A stretch of 64,000 nt of DNA from Candidatus Gastranaerophilales bacterium (GTDB lineage: Bacteria; Cyanobacteriota; Vampirovibrionia; Gastranaerophilales; Gastranaerophilaceae): contig JAFTXY010000006.1 in NCBI GenBank assembly GCA_017461425.1, forward strand, positions 1-64,000. Reading direction: 5' to 3'. The notes under the pieces were generated by a model. It did not search any database and was not told the DNA's origin. It was given only the letters and a program-made list of their open reading frames with translations. Below are positions 44,444-53,479 of this stretch, in pieces. Numbering within the stretch: position 1 is the first letter of the stretch; the number at the start of each line of letters is the position of its first letter. Both the position numbers and the translations under genes were made by a program.

Positions 44444-46159
44444 ATGCAAAAATTTGACCTAAAACAAATCACAGAAAACAAACCATTATTTTACACAATT
44501 ATATGTTGTGTAAGTATTGCTGCAATTATGTTTATTATAATGATTGCAACATTAGCAAGTGTTAATAATTCAACAAGCAACAATCCTCAAAAACAATTAA
44601 AAGCTTCTGAAAAAATCATTAAAAACGATCCTGTTACATTGTTCACAACAGAAAACACAGGTAAAGCTATTGAGGTACAAGCTCTTTTGGCTCGTGAACA
44701 AATTGTTGCTTCAAGAGTTGATACAGGTTCAAAAACAAGTGTTATCTTAAAAGAATATACCCAAGATCAAAGAGATAGAGCACTTTTGGCAATTGTTAAA
44801 AGTGGATTATTAGATGAACACACAGGCTTAGAAATTTTTGACAAAGGCGATTTTACATCAACCAAAGATGATAAAAAAATCAGATTAATTAGAGCAATCA
44901 ACGGAGAATTAGCAAGATTAATTAGAAAAATTCCTCCAATTGAAAATGCTCAAGTATTTATTTCAATTCCAGAACAAACATTCTTTGCTCAAAATCAAAA
45001 ACCAATTACTGCAACAGTACAAATCACAATGCCTTCAGGCGATAGATTAGATAATATGAAAGTAAAAGCAATCTCAAATCTTTTACTTGGTGCGGTTCAT
45101 GGTCTTGAAGCAGATAATATCTCAATTACAGATACTAATGGAACAGTATATAATTCAATCATTGGCGCATCTGATGATGCAATTGCAAAAATCGAAGAAA
45201 ACGATAAATACATGCAATCCAAAGTTAATGCCCAACTTGATAAACTTCTTGGTAAAGGCAATTATATTGCAACAGTTTCAACATTTTTAACACAAGCCCC
45301 TGTTGAAAAATCAAGCATTTTATACGACCCTAACCAAAAAACTTCAGTTAGCGAACAAAAATTCAGAGAAAATCTTGGAGATAATCATAATGATACATCT
45401 TCAACAGGCATAAATCCTGTTAGCATGTATGTTCCAAATGGCATTAAAACATCAGTTTCAGCTGGCTCATCTTCACAAGATAGACAATATTCTAGAACAG
45501 CAACAGAAACACAATTTGGAGTTTCAAAAACACAAATAAACGAATATATGTCAGCAGGCATTATTGAAGAAATATCAATCGCTGTATCTATTGAAGAAAG
45601 TGCAATTCCTGCGAATATGAGCTTATATGAACTAAAAACATTAATTGCTCATGCGGCAAGTCCAAAAGTTGAGCCCGAAAACGTTTCAATTGCATTTGTT
45701 GAATCAAATAGCTTGATATTAGCTCCAGATAAAGAAAATGAACTTCCGAAACCAGAAGAATCAGGAAATCCTTGGTGGGTTGTTGGCGCATTACTTCTTG
45801 GTGGATTGATATTTGGCTTAACACACATAGGTAAAAAAGTTAAAAAAGAAGCTAAAAAACAAGAAGAAGAACTTGAATACCTAAGACAAATTGCAGCAAG
45901 CCAAGAACAACAATTAAAAGATGTTACAAAACAAGCATCAACATTAATTGCACAACAAGAACAAATGGCTCAAAGTTTTATAGAACAAAAAAATCAATAT
46001 GCTCTTGCTCTAGAACAAGCAAAATCAATGGCAAGTGCACCTAGCTCAAATGATAAATATAATTTATCAGAAGCGATAGATGAATTAGAATCAGATTTTA
46101 ATTCATTAGATGAAAATGAAGCAATAGAAAAAATTAAAAACTGGATTGAAAGCGCATAG
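44444..46159 (+). CDS. fliF: Flagellar MS-ring protein FliF
   Basis: The 571-residue protein has an N-terminal membrane helix (YTIICCVSIAAIMFIIMI), the ring-building YscJ/FliF domain (GLEIFDKGDFTSTKDD, RLIRAINGELARLIRKI and ARVQIT-like strands), a second helix (WWVVGALLLGGLIFGLTHI) and a C-terminal tail ending IEKIKNWIESA. That tail is where FliG docks. The presence of this tail implies a FliG-type partner. Confidence 0.92.
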   Translation: MQKFDLKQITENKPLFYTIICCVSIAAIMFIIMIATLASVNNSTSNNPQKQLKASEKIIKNDPVTLFTTENTGKAIEVQALLAREQIVASRVDTGSKTSVILKEYTQDQRDRALLAIVKSGLLDEHTGLEIFDKGDFTSTKDDKKIRLIRAINGELARLIRKIPPIENAQVFISIPEQTFFAQNQKPITATVQITMPSGDRLDNMKVKAISNLLLGAVHGLEADNISITDTNGTVYNSIIGASDDAIAKIEENDKYMQSKVNAQLDKLLGKGNYIATVSTFLTQAPVEKSSILYDPNQKTSVSEQKFRENLGDNHNDTSSTGINPVSMYVPNGIKTSVSAGSSSQDRQYSRTATETQFGVSKTQINEYMSAGIIEEISIAVSIEESAIPANMSLYELKTLIAHAASPKVEPENVSIAFVESNSLILAPDKENELPKPEESGNPWWVVGALLLGGLIFGLTHIGKKVKKEAKKQEEELEYLRQIAASQEQQLKDVTKQASTLIAQQEQMAQSFIEQKNQYALALEQAKSMASAPSSNDKYNLSEAIDELESDFNSLDENEAIEKIKNWIESA

Positions 46160-46179
46160 CGCACAATTAATAGGGGAAA

Positions 46180-47133
46180 ATGGCGGAAAACGATATAAAA
46201 AGTTTTGATTTTGATGGCTTTGCCAAAGACTTGTCTGGACAAGCTGGACAAGTTATACCTGCAGATTTAAAACCACAAGACAAAGCTTTTATTATTGATA
46301 TTATTTATCGTTTTTGCAAAATGGCAGGAGAAGCCTTAACAAAAGAAGAAAATTCAAAGCTTAATGCTGACGAAGCAGGTCTTATTACGCAATTCATAGG
46401 CGAATGGATTTTTCATAAGTCGGTTGACGTTACAAGAGCAAATATAGATATAAAATATCGTGAAGGAATTTTGCAAAAAGTTGCTTTCACGGTCTTTGAT
46501 ATTGCAAAAAAAGCCGTTGAAAAACAAATGCCACAAGAGCAATTGATTAACTTGGTTGAAGCGCAAGTTAAAAAATGTTTTGCAAAAACAATGGATGAAT
46601 TAAAAGAAAAAGGAATTCTAACCGAAGAAGTTGCAAAAAATGCTCTGTTGCAATCAAACATTGATGCAATGGCTCAAGAACAAGTGCAAGAAGAAATAGA
46701 ACAAGAATCCGCTTGTATAAGTGACGAAAAAATGATTAAATTGGCATCCTTGGCTGTTTTAATGAAAGGCTTCACAAGCGAAAAAATGAAAAACATCTTG
46801 CAAAAATTCGAAAAACCAGAAAGAGATGTTTTAATAAAGTATCTTAAATTACCTGATTTAGAAGAAAAATTGGATGCAAAAGCTATGATTAGATGTTTTG
46901 AAGAAATGAAAAACACATTACCTGAAACAGTTGTTGTTAGCAACGAAAAAATATTCAAAAAAATGTGTAAAATTGTAAAAAATTCGGACAAAACCAAAAT
47001 TTTGAATATCATAGAAAAAGAAAGACCTGTTGTGCATGATTATGTTCTTTCTTGTTACGAAAGAAGAAGAAAAAACATACCGCCGCACATCGCAGATGTT
47101 ATATCTAAATATTTAGAAGAAAACGCTTCATGA
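46180..47133 (+). CDS. FliG-like protein (divergent), between fliF and fliH
   Basis: By position this is fliG. The 317-residue protein has only faint FliG character (LAVLMKGFTSEKMKNILQKF) and an end like IPPHIADVISKYLE. I cannot see the EHPQ motif or the charged torque-helix block of classical FliG C-terminal domains. It overlaps fliH by four bases (ATGA), so it belongs to the operon. It may be a strongly diverged switch protein or a different adaptor. Confidence 0.55.
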   Translation: MAENDIKSFDFDGFAKDLSGQAGQVIPADLKPQDKAFIIDIIYRFCKMAGEALTKEENSKLNADEAGLITQFIGEWIFHKSVDVTRANIDIKYREGILQKVAFTVFDIAKKAVEKQMPQEQLINLVEAQVKKCFAKTMDELKEKGILTEEVAKNALLQSNIDAMAQEQVQEEIEQESACISDEKMIKLASLAVLMKGFTSEKMKNILQKFEKPERDVLIKYLKLPDLEEKLDAKAMIRCFEEMKNTLPETVVVSNEKIFKKMCKIVKNSDKTKILNIIEKERPVVHDYVLSCYERRRKNIPPHIADVISKYLEENAS

Positions 47134-47948
47134 TAATAAGAAAAAAAAATTCTCAATCTAAAAAACAATCATCTTCAAATCCGCAAAAAGCGGTTTCCAA
47201 AGGAAACATTATAAAAAAAGAAGATGTTATTTTGGACAATAAAAATATAAAAGACACCAATTCTGAAAAAAAAGTACCTCTTTCAAAAGAACCAATAAAG
47301 CCAGAAAATAGCGAACCTATGATGGCAGAAACTTTTGAAAAAATTGATATTTCATCTATTGAATTTAAAGAAAGGGTTGAAAGAAGAAGAGGAGATAGAA
47401 GAAGGGGCTACAGAAGAATTGACGAAAGATCGCTTGTCACTCGTGCGCAGCAAGAAGCTCATACAATTAAAGAACTTGCAGCAAGAGAAGGCTATCAAAA
47501 CGGACTAAAAAAAGCCGAAAAAGAAGTTGAAAATCTAAAAGAATCATTATGTGAATTTTTAGCATTAAAAGATAATATGTATGAAAACTTTTATCCACAT
47601 ATTATGGAAATTTCACTAGAAATTGCAAAAAAAATCATTAAAAAAGAAGTAGAAATGTCACAAGATGTGCTAAAAAATACAATCATGTCAGTTCTAGATG
47701 AAATTAATTCAGATGCTCAAAAAATAGAAATAAAAGTAAACCCAGATGATTATGAGTTTGCCAAAGTTTCGTTGCCTGAAATCATAGAATCAAAAAGATT
47801 AACAGCTAAAGTTTCAATTGGACAAGATGGAACAATTGAAACAGGCAGTTGTATAGTTATAGCAAATAATGGAGTTATTGATGCTAATTTCAAAACCCAA
47901 CTTGCAGTATTGCAAAATGCCTTTGGAATATACAAAGGAGGGGTTTAA
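47130..47948 (+). CDS. fliH: Flagellar export regulator FliH-like
   Basis: The 272-residue protein has a low-complexity, Lys/Ser-rich first third, an Arg-rich block (RRRGDRRRGYRRID) and then the FliH/YscL stalk and C-terminal domain (EISLEIAKKIIKKEV, KIEIKVNPDDYEF, DGTIETGSCIVIANNGVIDA). It binds the FliI ATPase. Translationally coupled to the upstream gene; flhA starts three bases later. Confidence 0.85.
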   Translation: MIIRKKNSQSKKQSSSNPQKAVSKGNIIKKEDVILDNKNIKDTNSEKKVPLSKEPIKPENSEPMMAETFEKIDISSIEFKERVERRRGDRRRGYRRIDERSLVTRAQQEAHTIKELAAREGYQNGLKKAEKEVENLKESLCEFLALKDNMYENFYPHIMEISLEIAKKIIKKEVEMSQDVLKNTIMSVLDEINSDAQKIEIKVNPDDYEFAKVSLPEIIESKRLTAKVSIGQDGTIETGSCIVIANNGVIDANFKTQLAVLQNAFGIYKGGV

Positions 47949-47951
47949 TAA

Positions 47952-50033
47952 ATGGGCCCAAGAGAGCAATCTAATCCATTATCAGAGATAGCTTTAGCCA
48001 CATTTGTCATAATAGCAATTTTAATTTTGCTTTTAGAAATGCCTACTTGGGTTGTAAACTTTTCAATAAGTTTTAATATCACTCTTGGTATCGTACTTTT
48101 AATGATATCATTATACGTTAACAAACCATTAGAACTTGCTGCATTCCCATCAATTTTGCTTATTGGTACAGTTTTTAGATTAGTTTTATCAATTGCATCA
48201 ACCCGTTTAATTTTGGCAAAAGGTGATGCCGGCGAAGTTGTAGAAGCGTTCGGAAACTTCGTAACAGGCGGAAATATGGTTGTTGGTGGTGTAATTTTCT
48301 TAATTATCACCGTTGTACAATTTATGGTAATCACAAAAGGTGCTGAACGTATCGCCGAAGTTTCTGCTCGTTTTGCACTGGACGCTATGCCTGGTAAGCA
48401 GATGACAATTGATGCTGACTTTAACGCAGGTTTAATTTCTCCAGAAGAAGCTGTCAAACGTCGTGAAGACTTGCAAAGAGAATCAAGTTTATATGGTTCT
48501 ATGGATGGTGCGATGAAATTCGTTAAAGGTGATACCATTGCAGGTATCATTATTACTTTAATTAATATCATTGGCGGTTTAATCATTGGTATTTTATTAA
48601 ATGGAATGCAACCAGCAGATGCTGTTCAAAAATACACTATTTTAACAATTGGTGATGGTCTTGCAGCACAAGTTCCATCGTTATTAATGGCAATTTCATC
48701 AGGTATCGTTATGACTCGTGCAACAGGCGGTGGCGTTGCATTGGGTTCTGATTTAGCTGTTCAAATTTTATCTAAACCAACAAGTTTATTTTTAGCAGCA
48801 GGGTTCCTATTATTAATTGCAGTTACTTCAGGAATAACAGGACTACCTTGGTTCCCATTTGTAATATTTGCAGCAGTTCTTATTATGGGTGGTTTATCGG
48901 TTTTGGTAAACCAAGATGTTCAACAACAATTGGGTCAATTAGACGCTGTTAAACAAAATATGCAAGATTTAGTTAATCCAAACAAAATGTATGAAAGACT
49001 TGGTGTTGACGTTTTATCTTTACAAGTTGGTGCAGGATTATTAGTTATTGCAGACCCTGAACAAGATGGACAATTGTTAGCTAAAATTGCAGCTTTAAGA
49101 CAAAGAGTTACTGATGACCTTGGTTATATTATTCCAAACATAAGAATTATGGATTCGTCAGCAATCGGCGATAATGAATATTTGATTTCTATTCGTGGCA
49201 ACCCAGTTGCAACAGGAACAGTTTATCCTGGTAAATTAATGGTTATTGCTGATCAATATGAAGCTTTAGGTAAAACTTTACCTGAAACAGCTATTGTATC
49301 AGTTGAACCAACATTCCAATCGCAAGCATATTGGTTAAATCCACAACATATTAATAAAAATGATAAACTTCAAGCGGTTGATGCGGTTGATGTTATCGTA
49401 ACGCATTTACAAGAATGCGTACGTAAATATGTTGATGAAGTTATGACAAAAACAGATGTCTTAAAATTAATGGAACTTGTAAAATCACAAGACCCAACAT
49501 TAGTTAACGACCTTGTTCCAACAATCATTTCTACCTCAGATTTAAGAAAAATCTTCGTAAATCTAATTAGAGAAAAAGTTTCTATAAAAGACGTTATCTT
49601 TATATTTGAAAGATTATGTGATTATGCAAGATTTTCTAAAGAACCTGATATCTTATCAGAACGTTTAAGAGCAGCTTTAGGTAGACAAATATGCTTATCA
49701 AATGCTAATAAAGAAAAGGTTCTATATGCGCTAACTTTATCATCTGAATGGGAAAAAATATTAGATGATAGCTGTCAAAGAACAGAATTGGGAACAATGT
49801 TCTTGTTAAATCCAATGCAAGTTCAAGAATTGATTGAATCAACAGCAAATACCCTAATGCGTGCACAAGCAGCAGTTGGCGCTCAACCTGTTATTTTATG
49901 TTCGCCTAGAATTCGCTTGCCTTTATATCAAATGCTTGAAAGACATATTCCAACAATAGTTGTTATATCTTATTCTGAATTAATTACTGACATCAGAGTT
50001 GAAGCAATTGATACAATTGGAGAAGGATATTAA
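47952..50033 (+). CDS. flhA: Flagellar export gate protein FlhA
   Basis: The 693-residue protein has about eight membrane helices in its first half (ILILLLEMPTWVVNFSISFN, PSILLIGTVFRLVLSIAS) and the conserved FHIPEP-like cytoplasmic loop (ARFALDAMPGKQMTIDADFN). The large C-terminal domain follows. It forms the export gate with FlhB. The family is very conserved, so the assignment is firm. Its stop overlaps the convergent activase gene by four bases. Confidence 0.96.
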   Translation: MGPREQSNPLSEIALATFVIIAILILLLEMPTWVVNFSISFNITLGIVLLMISLYVNKPLELAAFPSILLIGTVFRLVLSIASTRLILAKGDAGEVVEAFGNFVTGGNMVVGGVIFLIITVVQFMVITKGAERIAEVSARFALDAMPGKQMTIDADFNAGLISPEEAVKRREDLQRESSLYGSMDGAMKFVKGDTIAGIIITLINIIGGLIIGILLNGMQPADAVQKYTILTIGDGLAAQVPSLLMAISSGIVMTRATGGGVALGSDLAVQILSKPTSLFLAAGFLLLIAVTSGITGLPWFPFVIFAAVLIMGGLSVLVNQDVQQQLGQLDAVKQNMQDLVNPNKMYERLGVDVLSLQVGAGLLVIADPEQDGQLLAKIAALRQRVTDDLGYIIPNIRIMDSSAIGDNEYLISIRGNPVATGTVYPGKLMVIADQYEALGKTLPETAIVSVEPTFQSQAYWLNPQHINKNDKLQAVDAVDVIVTHLQECVRKYVDEVMTKTDVLKLMELVKSQDPTLVNDLVPTIISTSDLRKIFVNLIREKVSIKDVIFIFERLCDYARFSKEPDILSERLRAALGRQICLSNANKEKVLYALTLSSEWEKILDDSCQRTELGTMFLLNPMQVQELIESTANTLMRAQAAVGAQPVILCSPRIRLPLYQMLERHIPTIVVISYSELITDIRVEAIDTIGEGY

Positions 50034-50683
50034 TTATCCATTAAAGCTAAGCCATCAACCAAAACAAATCTCCCCAAAGGAACAACTTCGCAATATTGAT
50101 TTAAGCTATCTAAAAAACATTTGTTTTCACAAAAACCACCAGAAATACAGATTTTTTGAGGATTTTTTGTAAAATTATATGCGTTAAATGCAATCCCATG
50201 AATAAATTTAGAAATAGCAATGCTAGGCTCTAAACCCATTGCAACATCATCCATAATTTTTTCTAAACCAAAAATTCCACAAGTAATTGCATATTTTTCC
50301 TGAGTATATTTTAAGTCTTCAATTTTTACATTATAAAATTTTAAAAGCATTTCAATCGTTGCCCCCGTAGCAGAAGCACAAGAACAATTCCAATCCATAT
50401 CTTTAAATTTTTTATTTTGATATTGAACATATTTAATATCTCGTGAACCTAAATCTAAGGCAATAAAATTATCTTCTAAGTATTTTTTTGCACCATACGC
50501 CAATGCAACTACTTCATTTTCATATGTTTCTTTTGATTTATTTAAACTATGACCAGTCGATTTATTATAAATTAAATCTAAATCTTTCAATTGACGAGTC
50601 GATATAACGCTATAATCTCGAATATCATTTTCAATTTTTAAAATTTTAGTCCAAGTTGTGCCTGCATCAATATATATTTTCAT
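50030..50683 (-). CDS. BadF/HgdC-type acyl-CoA dehydratase activase
   Basis: The 217-residue ASKHA ATPase has DAGTTWTKILKI, FIALDLGSRDIKYV, the cluster cysteine in NCSCASATGATIEML and a second in YAITCGIFGLEKIM. GGFCENKC ends the ATP site. Activases of this type reduce 2-hydroxyacyl-CoA dehydratases using ATP. It is shorter than the usual 260 residues. It is coupled to the gene upstream (three bases apart), which is not a standard dehydratase subunit. Confidence 0.82.
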   Translation of the reverse strand: MKIYIDAGTTWTKILKIENDIRDYSVISTRQLKDLDLIYNKSTGHSLNKSKETYENEVVALAYGAKKYLEDNFIALDLGSRDIKYVQYQNKKFKDMDWNCSCASATGATIEMLLKFYNVKIEDLKYTQEKYAITCGIFGLEKIMDDVAMGLEPSIAISKFIHGIAFNAYNFTKNPQKICISGGFCENKCFLDSLNQYCEVVPLGRFVLVDGLALMDN

Positions 50684-50686
50684 AAC

Positions 50687-51421
50687 TTACCTTAATTTTA
50701 AAAATGCCTCAATTTTTGCTTTTGCGCTATTAGATGGAATTGCATCAATGTCAATATAAAGACCTTGATATTTATTTGCAAGATATTTTGCCAAATTTGT
50801 TTTTGAACAAAATGCCTGAGTAAAAAAGATTGTTGGTAAATTTTCATCAACATAAGTTTCTATTTCAAAATCACCAGGAAATCCTGCTTCGACTGCCCTT
50901 GTCCAACCAAAAACTTCTGTAGTATTTGGAAATAATTCTAATATTGATAAATCATTTGGTGGAACGCCCCAAAAGCCAAATTTGGCTTCACATGCCTCTA
51001 GATTAGAATAATCTTTTTGTTCAACAATATTTTTTGTAATTAATTCAATTTTCTCTCTTAAGGGCAATTTACTTTTTGAAATAGGAAACTTTAGAAGGCT
51101 TTTATCATGGCATTTATCTTCAAATACTGTTTGAACAATATTAAATCCATGTTCTTTTAATATTTCAGACACAAAATAAGCGCTGTCGCATTTATCTTTA
51201 CCAATTGGAGCTAAAATCGTAATTAATCTATCTTTTAAATAAAAAGCATTATTACATATATTTTTTATAATAACGCAATAGGCGTCTGGGGTAAATTTAA
51301 CATCAGGATAGTTGTAATCAATATCTAAATCAATCCATGTTGCGCATGGAAATAGCTTTTTATATTTATTAATTACATCTATATGAGGATAACCCCAAAA
51401 ACCTATGATATCTTTATTCAT
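50687..51421 (-). CDS. Unknown partner of the activase with duplicated GFWGxP motif
   Basis: The 244-residue protein has two related halves: GFWGYPHIDVINKYKKLFP at the start, and GFWGVPPNDLSILELFPNTT from about residue 150, each followed by a strand and a charged segment. It contains scattered cysteines (CATW, CVIIKNIC, CDSA). It lies three bases from the activase and was probably selected as its substrate or partner, possibly a diverged dehydratase-like cluster protein. No known family is recognised. Confidence 0.6.
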   Translation of the reverse strand: MNKDIIGFWGYPHIDVINKYKKLFPCATWIDLDIDYNYPDVKFTPDAYCVIIKNICNNAFYLKDRLITILAPIGKDKCDSAYFVSEILKEHGFNIVQTVFEDKCHDKSLLKFPISKSKLPLREKIELITKNIVEQKDYSNLEACEAKFGFWGVPPNDLSILELFPNTTEVFGWTRAVEAGFPGDFEIETYVDENLPTIFFTQAFCSKTNLAKYLANKYQGLYIDIDAIPSNSAKAKIEAFLKLR

Positions 51422-51450
51422 GGTTTTTATTGTACCATAGATATTTTTTA

Positions 51451-51474
51451 ATAAAAAAAAGGGGCCAAAGCCCC
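51451..51474 (-). terminator. Orphan intrinsic terminator upstream of the GFWG gene
   Basis: On the minus strand GGGGC-TTTG-GCCCC is followed by eight Us, with no gene ending nearby. It lies 30 bp before the start of the GFWG gene, so it must end a short leader or small RNA, or act as an attenuator. The plus strand has no U-run. Confidence 0.6.
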
Positions 51475-51697
51475 AAACTGTCTGGAATTAAGAATAGCTG
51501 GAAGTATGAAAAAGATTAATTATATAATTCTATATTTATATGCCTAATACAATTACTCACATGGGTAATATTTTAGGATTATTTAAAAAATACTCCTCAT
51601 GGAGGAATAAGTGTATATTTGACAGTTATTCGTATTTTTTATACACAATTAGCTAAAATGCAAATATATTAAGAAAAAAATATTTTAAATATAGGGG
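51475..51697. other. Intergenic stretch with no gene; possible minus-strand leader or small RNA
   Basis: No frame of useful length is visible. The segment feeds the orphan terminator on the minus strand and contains a short stem CTCC/GGAG at 51592-51605. The divergent promoter of the tagged small protein lies at its right edge. Confidence 0.4.
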
Positions 51698-51726
51698 TTG
51701 ACAAAAAATATTTTTAGGTGCATAAT
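51698..51726 (+). promoter_or_regulatory. Sigma70-type promoter, TTGACA-17-CATAAT
   Basis: Perfect TTGACA (51698-51703), 17-base spacer, CATAAT (51721-51726). It is the second clear promoter of the window. Transcription would start near 51733, 63 bases before the ATG at 51796. Confidence 0.8.
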
Positions 51727-51795
51727 AAAAATATAAAGATAAAGTGTTAATCAAACACTAATTACTAAATAAAAACAAGAGGTGAGACAACCAAA

Positions 51796-52053
51796 ATGTT
51801 AACAATTAGTCCGATAAAAAATGTACAAAGTACAATTAATAACAACATAAGCTTCAAAGCTGGTGTTCGTTCTAACTACGGTGCTAATGTTATCAACAAT
51901 ACAACCGACGTTAGAAAAGAAGGAAGTTTCCTAGGGGATTTCCTTGGAACAATAAAACAATCTCCGCTATTCTATGAAACATTTATGCAAAGACAAGCAA
52001 GCATCGAAAAAGGATTAGAAGCGGAACAAAATAAAATTAACGCAATTGCGTAA
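51796..52053 (+). CDS. Small tagged protein (MLTISPIKN...SFKA)
   Basis: The 85-residue product starts MLTISPIKNVQSTINNNISF and continues KAGVRSN, a head shared with the genes at 3097 and 27260. The rest is polar and helical, ending QNKINAIA. GAGGTGA lies 11 bases before the ATG, with a consensus promoter and a strong terminator, so it is a well-expressed single gene. No family is recognised. Confidence 0.8.
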   Translation: MLTISPIKNVQSTINNNISFKAGVRSNYGANVINNTTDVRKEGSFLGDFLGTIKQSPLFYETFMQRQASIEKGLEAEQNKINAIA

Positions 52054-52108
52054 AAAAGCATTATCAACACCTAACAACACAATCTCGAAGCATAAACAAC
52101 AAAACAAC

Positions 52109-52136
52109 AGCCTTATCAATACTGATAAGGCTTTTT
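52109..52136 (+). terminator. Terminator of the small tagged gene
   Basis: AGCCTTATCA / TGATAAGGCT with a 4-base loop, followed by TTTTAATT, 56 bases after the stop. Confidence 0.9.
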
Positions 52137-52142
52137 AATTTA

Positions 52143-52175
52143 AAAAAGGCTCAAGTTACAATCTTAAGCCTTTTT
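52143..52175 (-). terminator. Terminator for the minus-strand gene at 52198
   Basis: AAAAAGGCTCAAG pairs with CTTAAGCCTTTTT. The single C/A mismatch becomes a G-U pair in the minus transcript, which shows it serves that strand. It lies 22 bases beyond the stop codon. Confidence 0.8.
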
Positions 52176-52197
52176 ATTTTTTAAAATTTACGATTTA

Positions 52198-52743
52198 CTA
52201 TTGCTCGTGCTTAGCTTCAATATATGCAGCATTTGCACTTATGGTTTTTGGCAACGCCATAGAGCACAATCCAATTAAAGAAGCTGCAACCGTAGCACCT
52301 ACTTTCACAGGAGCAGGAAGAGCCTTGAATTTTTTATAAATTCCTGATTGCGCAATGGTTTCTCTTAATGTTTTATCATCATATTTAATTTTACCGGCAA
52401 AATCTGCAATATTATTTTTGACACCAGCAAAGAATTTTTTAGCATTCTTAGAGCATAATGTAACCAAACCAACTCCCGTGCCTACAACGCCTGAATCAAA
52501 TACTACTTCGCCAATTTGCTTGTATCTATCTTTTTTAATTTCTTTTACAACTTCATCTTTTTCTTGAGATGATAATTTTTTGTTTGTAGTTATATGATAT
52601 ACATCCCCAGGAATTCCAGTGGTGTATTTTGCATTTTCACCAGTTTTTTTAAGCATTTTATAAGTAATGCCATCTAATATCTTGTTTTCTAATGCTAATG
52701 CAGCAGCCGCTCCAGCAATACTAGCAACATGAACAGGTTTCAT
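52198..52743 (-). CDS. Hypothetical membrane-associated protein
   Basis: The 181-residue product begins MKPVHVASIAGAAAALALEN, a hydrophobic alanine-rich segment. It has a second hydrophobic segment near the end (VGATVAASLIGLCSMALP). The middle is charged. The ATG at 52743 follows AAAGGA; a frame extension to 52767 has none. No family is recognised. Confidence 0.65.
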   Translation of the reverse strand: MKPVHVASIAGAAAALALENKILDGITYKMLKKTGENAKYTTGIPGDVYHITTNKKLSSQEKDEVVKEIKKDRYKQIGEVVFDSGVVGTGVGLVTLCSKNAKKFFAGVKNNIADFAGKIKYDDKTLRETIAQSGIYKKFKALPAPVKVGATVAASLIGLCSMALPKTISANAAYIEAKHEQ

Positions 52744-52858
52744 AAATATTCCTTTCTTTATCAACACACTAATTATATAAATAAAGAAATCATAACTATA
52801 AAAATTGCCTTTTGATGAACAAAATATTAATTTTTTTGCATTTAAAGATATTTGATTT

Positions 52859-53248
52859 TTACCTATTTAAAATCAAATACCCGAAATTCAAATATGTTGC
52901 AAATAAAATCCAAACTAAATATGGAATTAATAAAATTCCAGACCATTTAGAAACAGAAAAGAACTTCCAAATAGTTAATAAAACAAAAATATCCAATAAA
53001 ATTATCAAAATAAGCGCAGCTAAAATATTTCTTGAAGCAAAGAAAACAGGACTCCAAATAAGATTTAAAGCCATCTGAATGATAAAATACATATAGCCCA
53101 TTTCTTTATCTTCATCTATTTTTAAAATATAAATAGCTAAAGAAAGAAAAATCAAAAGATACAATCCGACCCATACTGGAGCAAAAACCCAATTTGGCGG
53201 AGATAAGGGTGGTTTTATAAGACTTTGATACCATATTGAATCAAACAT
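52859..53248 (-). CDS. tspO: TspO/MBR family protein
   Basis: The 129-residue protein shows five membrane helices with the TspO signature: KPPLSPPNWVFAPVW at the start, then NLIWSPVFF and PYLVWILFATYLNF. TspO binds tetrapyrroles and sterols in membranes. The ATG at 53248 is used; a TTG five codons earlier lacks a ribosome-binding site. It is divergent from the tRNA-Arg gene. Confidence 0.9.
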   Translation of the reverse strand: MFDSIWYQSLIKPPLSPPNWVFAPVWVGLYLLIFLSLAIYILKIDEDKEMGYMYFIIQMALNLIWSPVFFASRNILAALILIILLDIFVLLTIWKFFSVSKWSGILLIPYLVWILFATYLNFGYLILNR

Positions 53249-53334
53249 GTTTTTATATTGCAAAATTTAAAAAAGAAATTCAACTAGCTAAATAACTTAA
53301 TTCTTATAAACTTTGTGATAAAATAATAACAAAT

Positions 53335-53408
53335 GTCCACGTAGTTCAGCTGGATAGAACGCAGCCCTCCTAAGGCTGATGTCGGAGGTTCGAATCCTCT
53401 CGCGGACA
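53335..53408 (+). tRNA. tRNA-Arg (CCT)
   Basis: A 74-base cloverleaf: D-arm GTTCAGCTGGATAGAAC, anticodon stem CAGCC with loop CTCCTAA (CCT), T-arm GGAGGTTCGAATCCTCT. In the acceptor stem GTCCACG / CGCGGAC, position 5 (A) opposes C, a mismatch. No CCA is encoded. Confidence 0.92.
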
Positions 53409-53479
53409 TTTTATGCTATTTCCATTTTTAAACAAACGTTTTTTATTTTGTAACTCAATTTACCTGCCGAGATTTTGCT

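Noticed and set aside
50030-50033. Four-base overlap of the flhA and activase stops as a regulatory feature
   Set aside because: Short convergent stop overlaps are common in compact genomes and need no special function.
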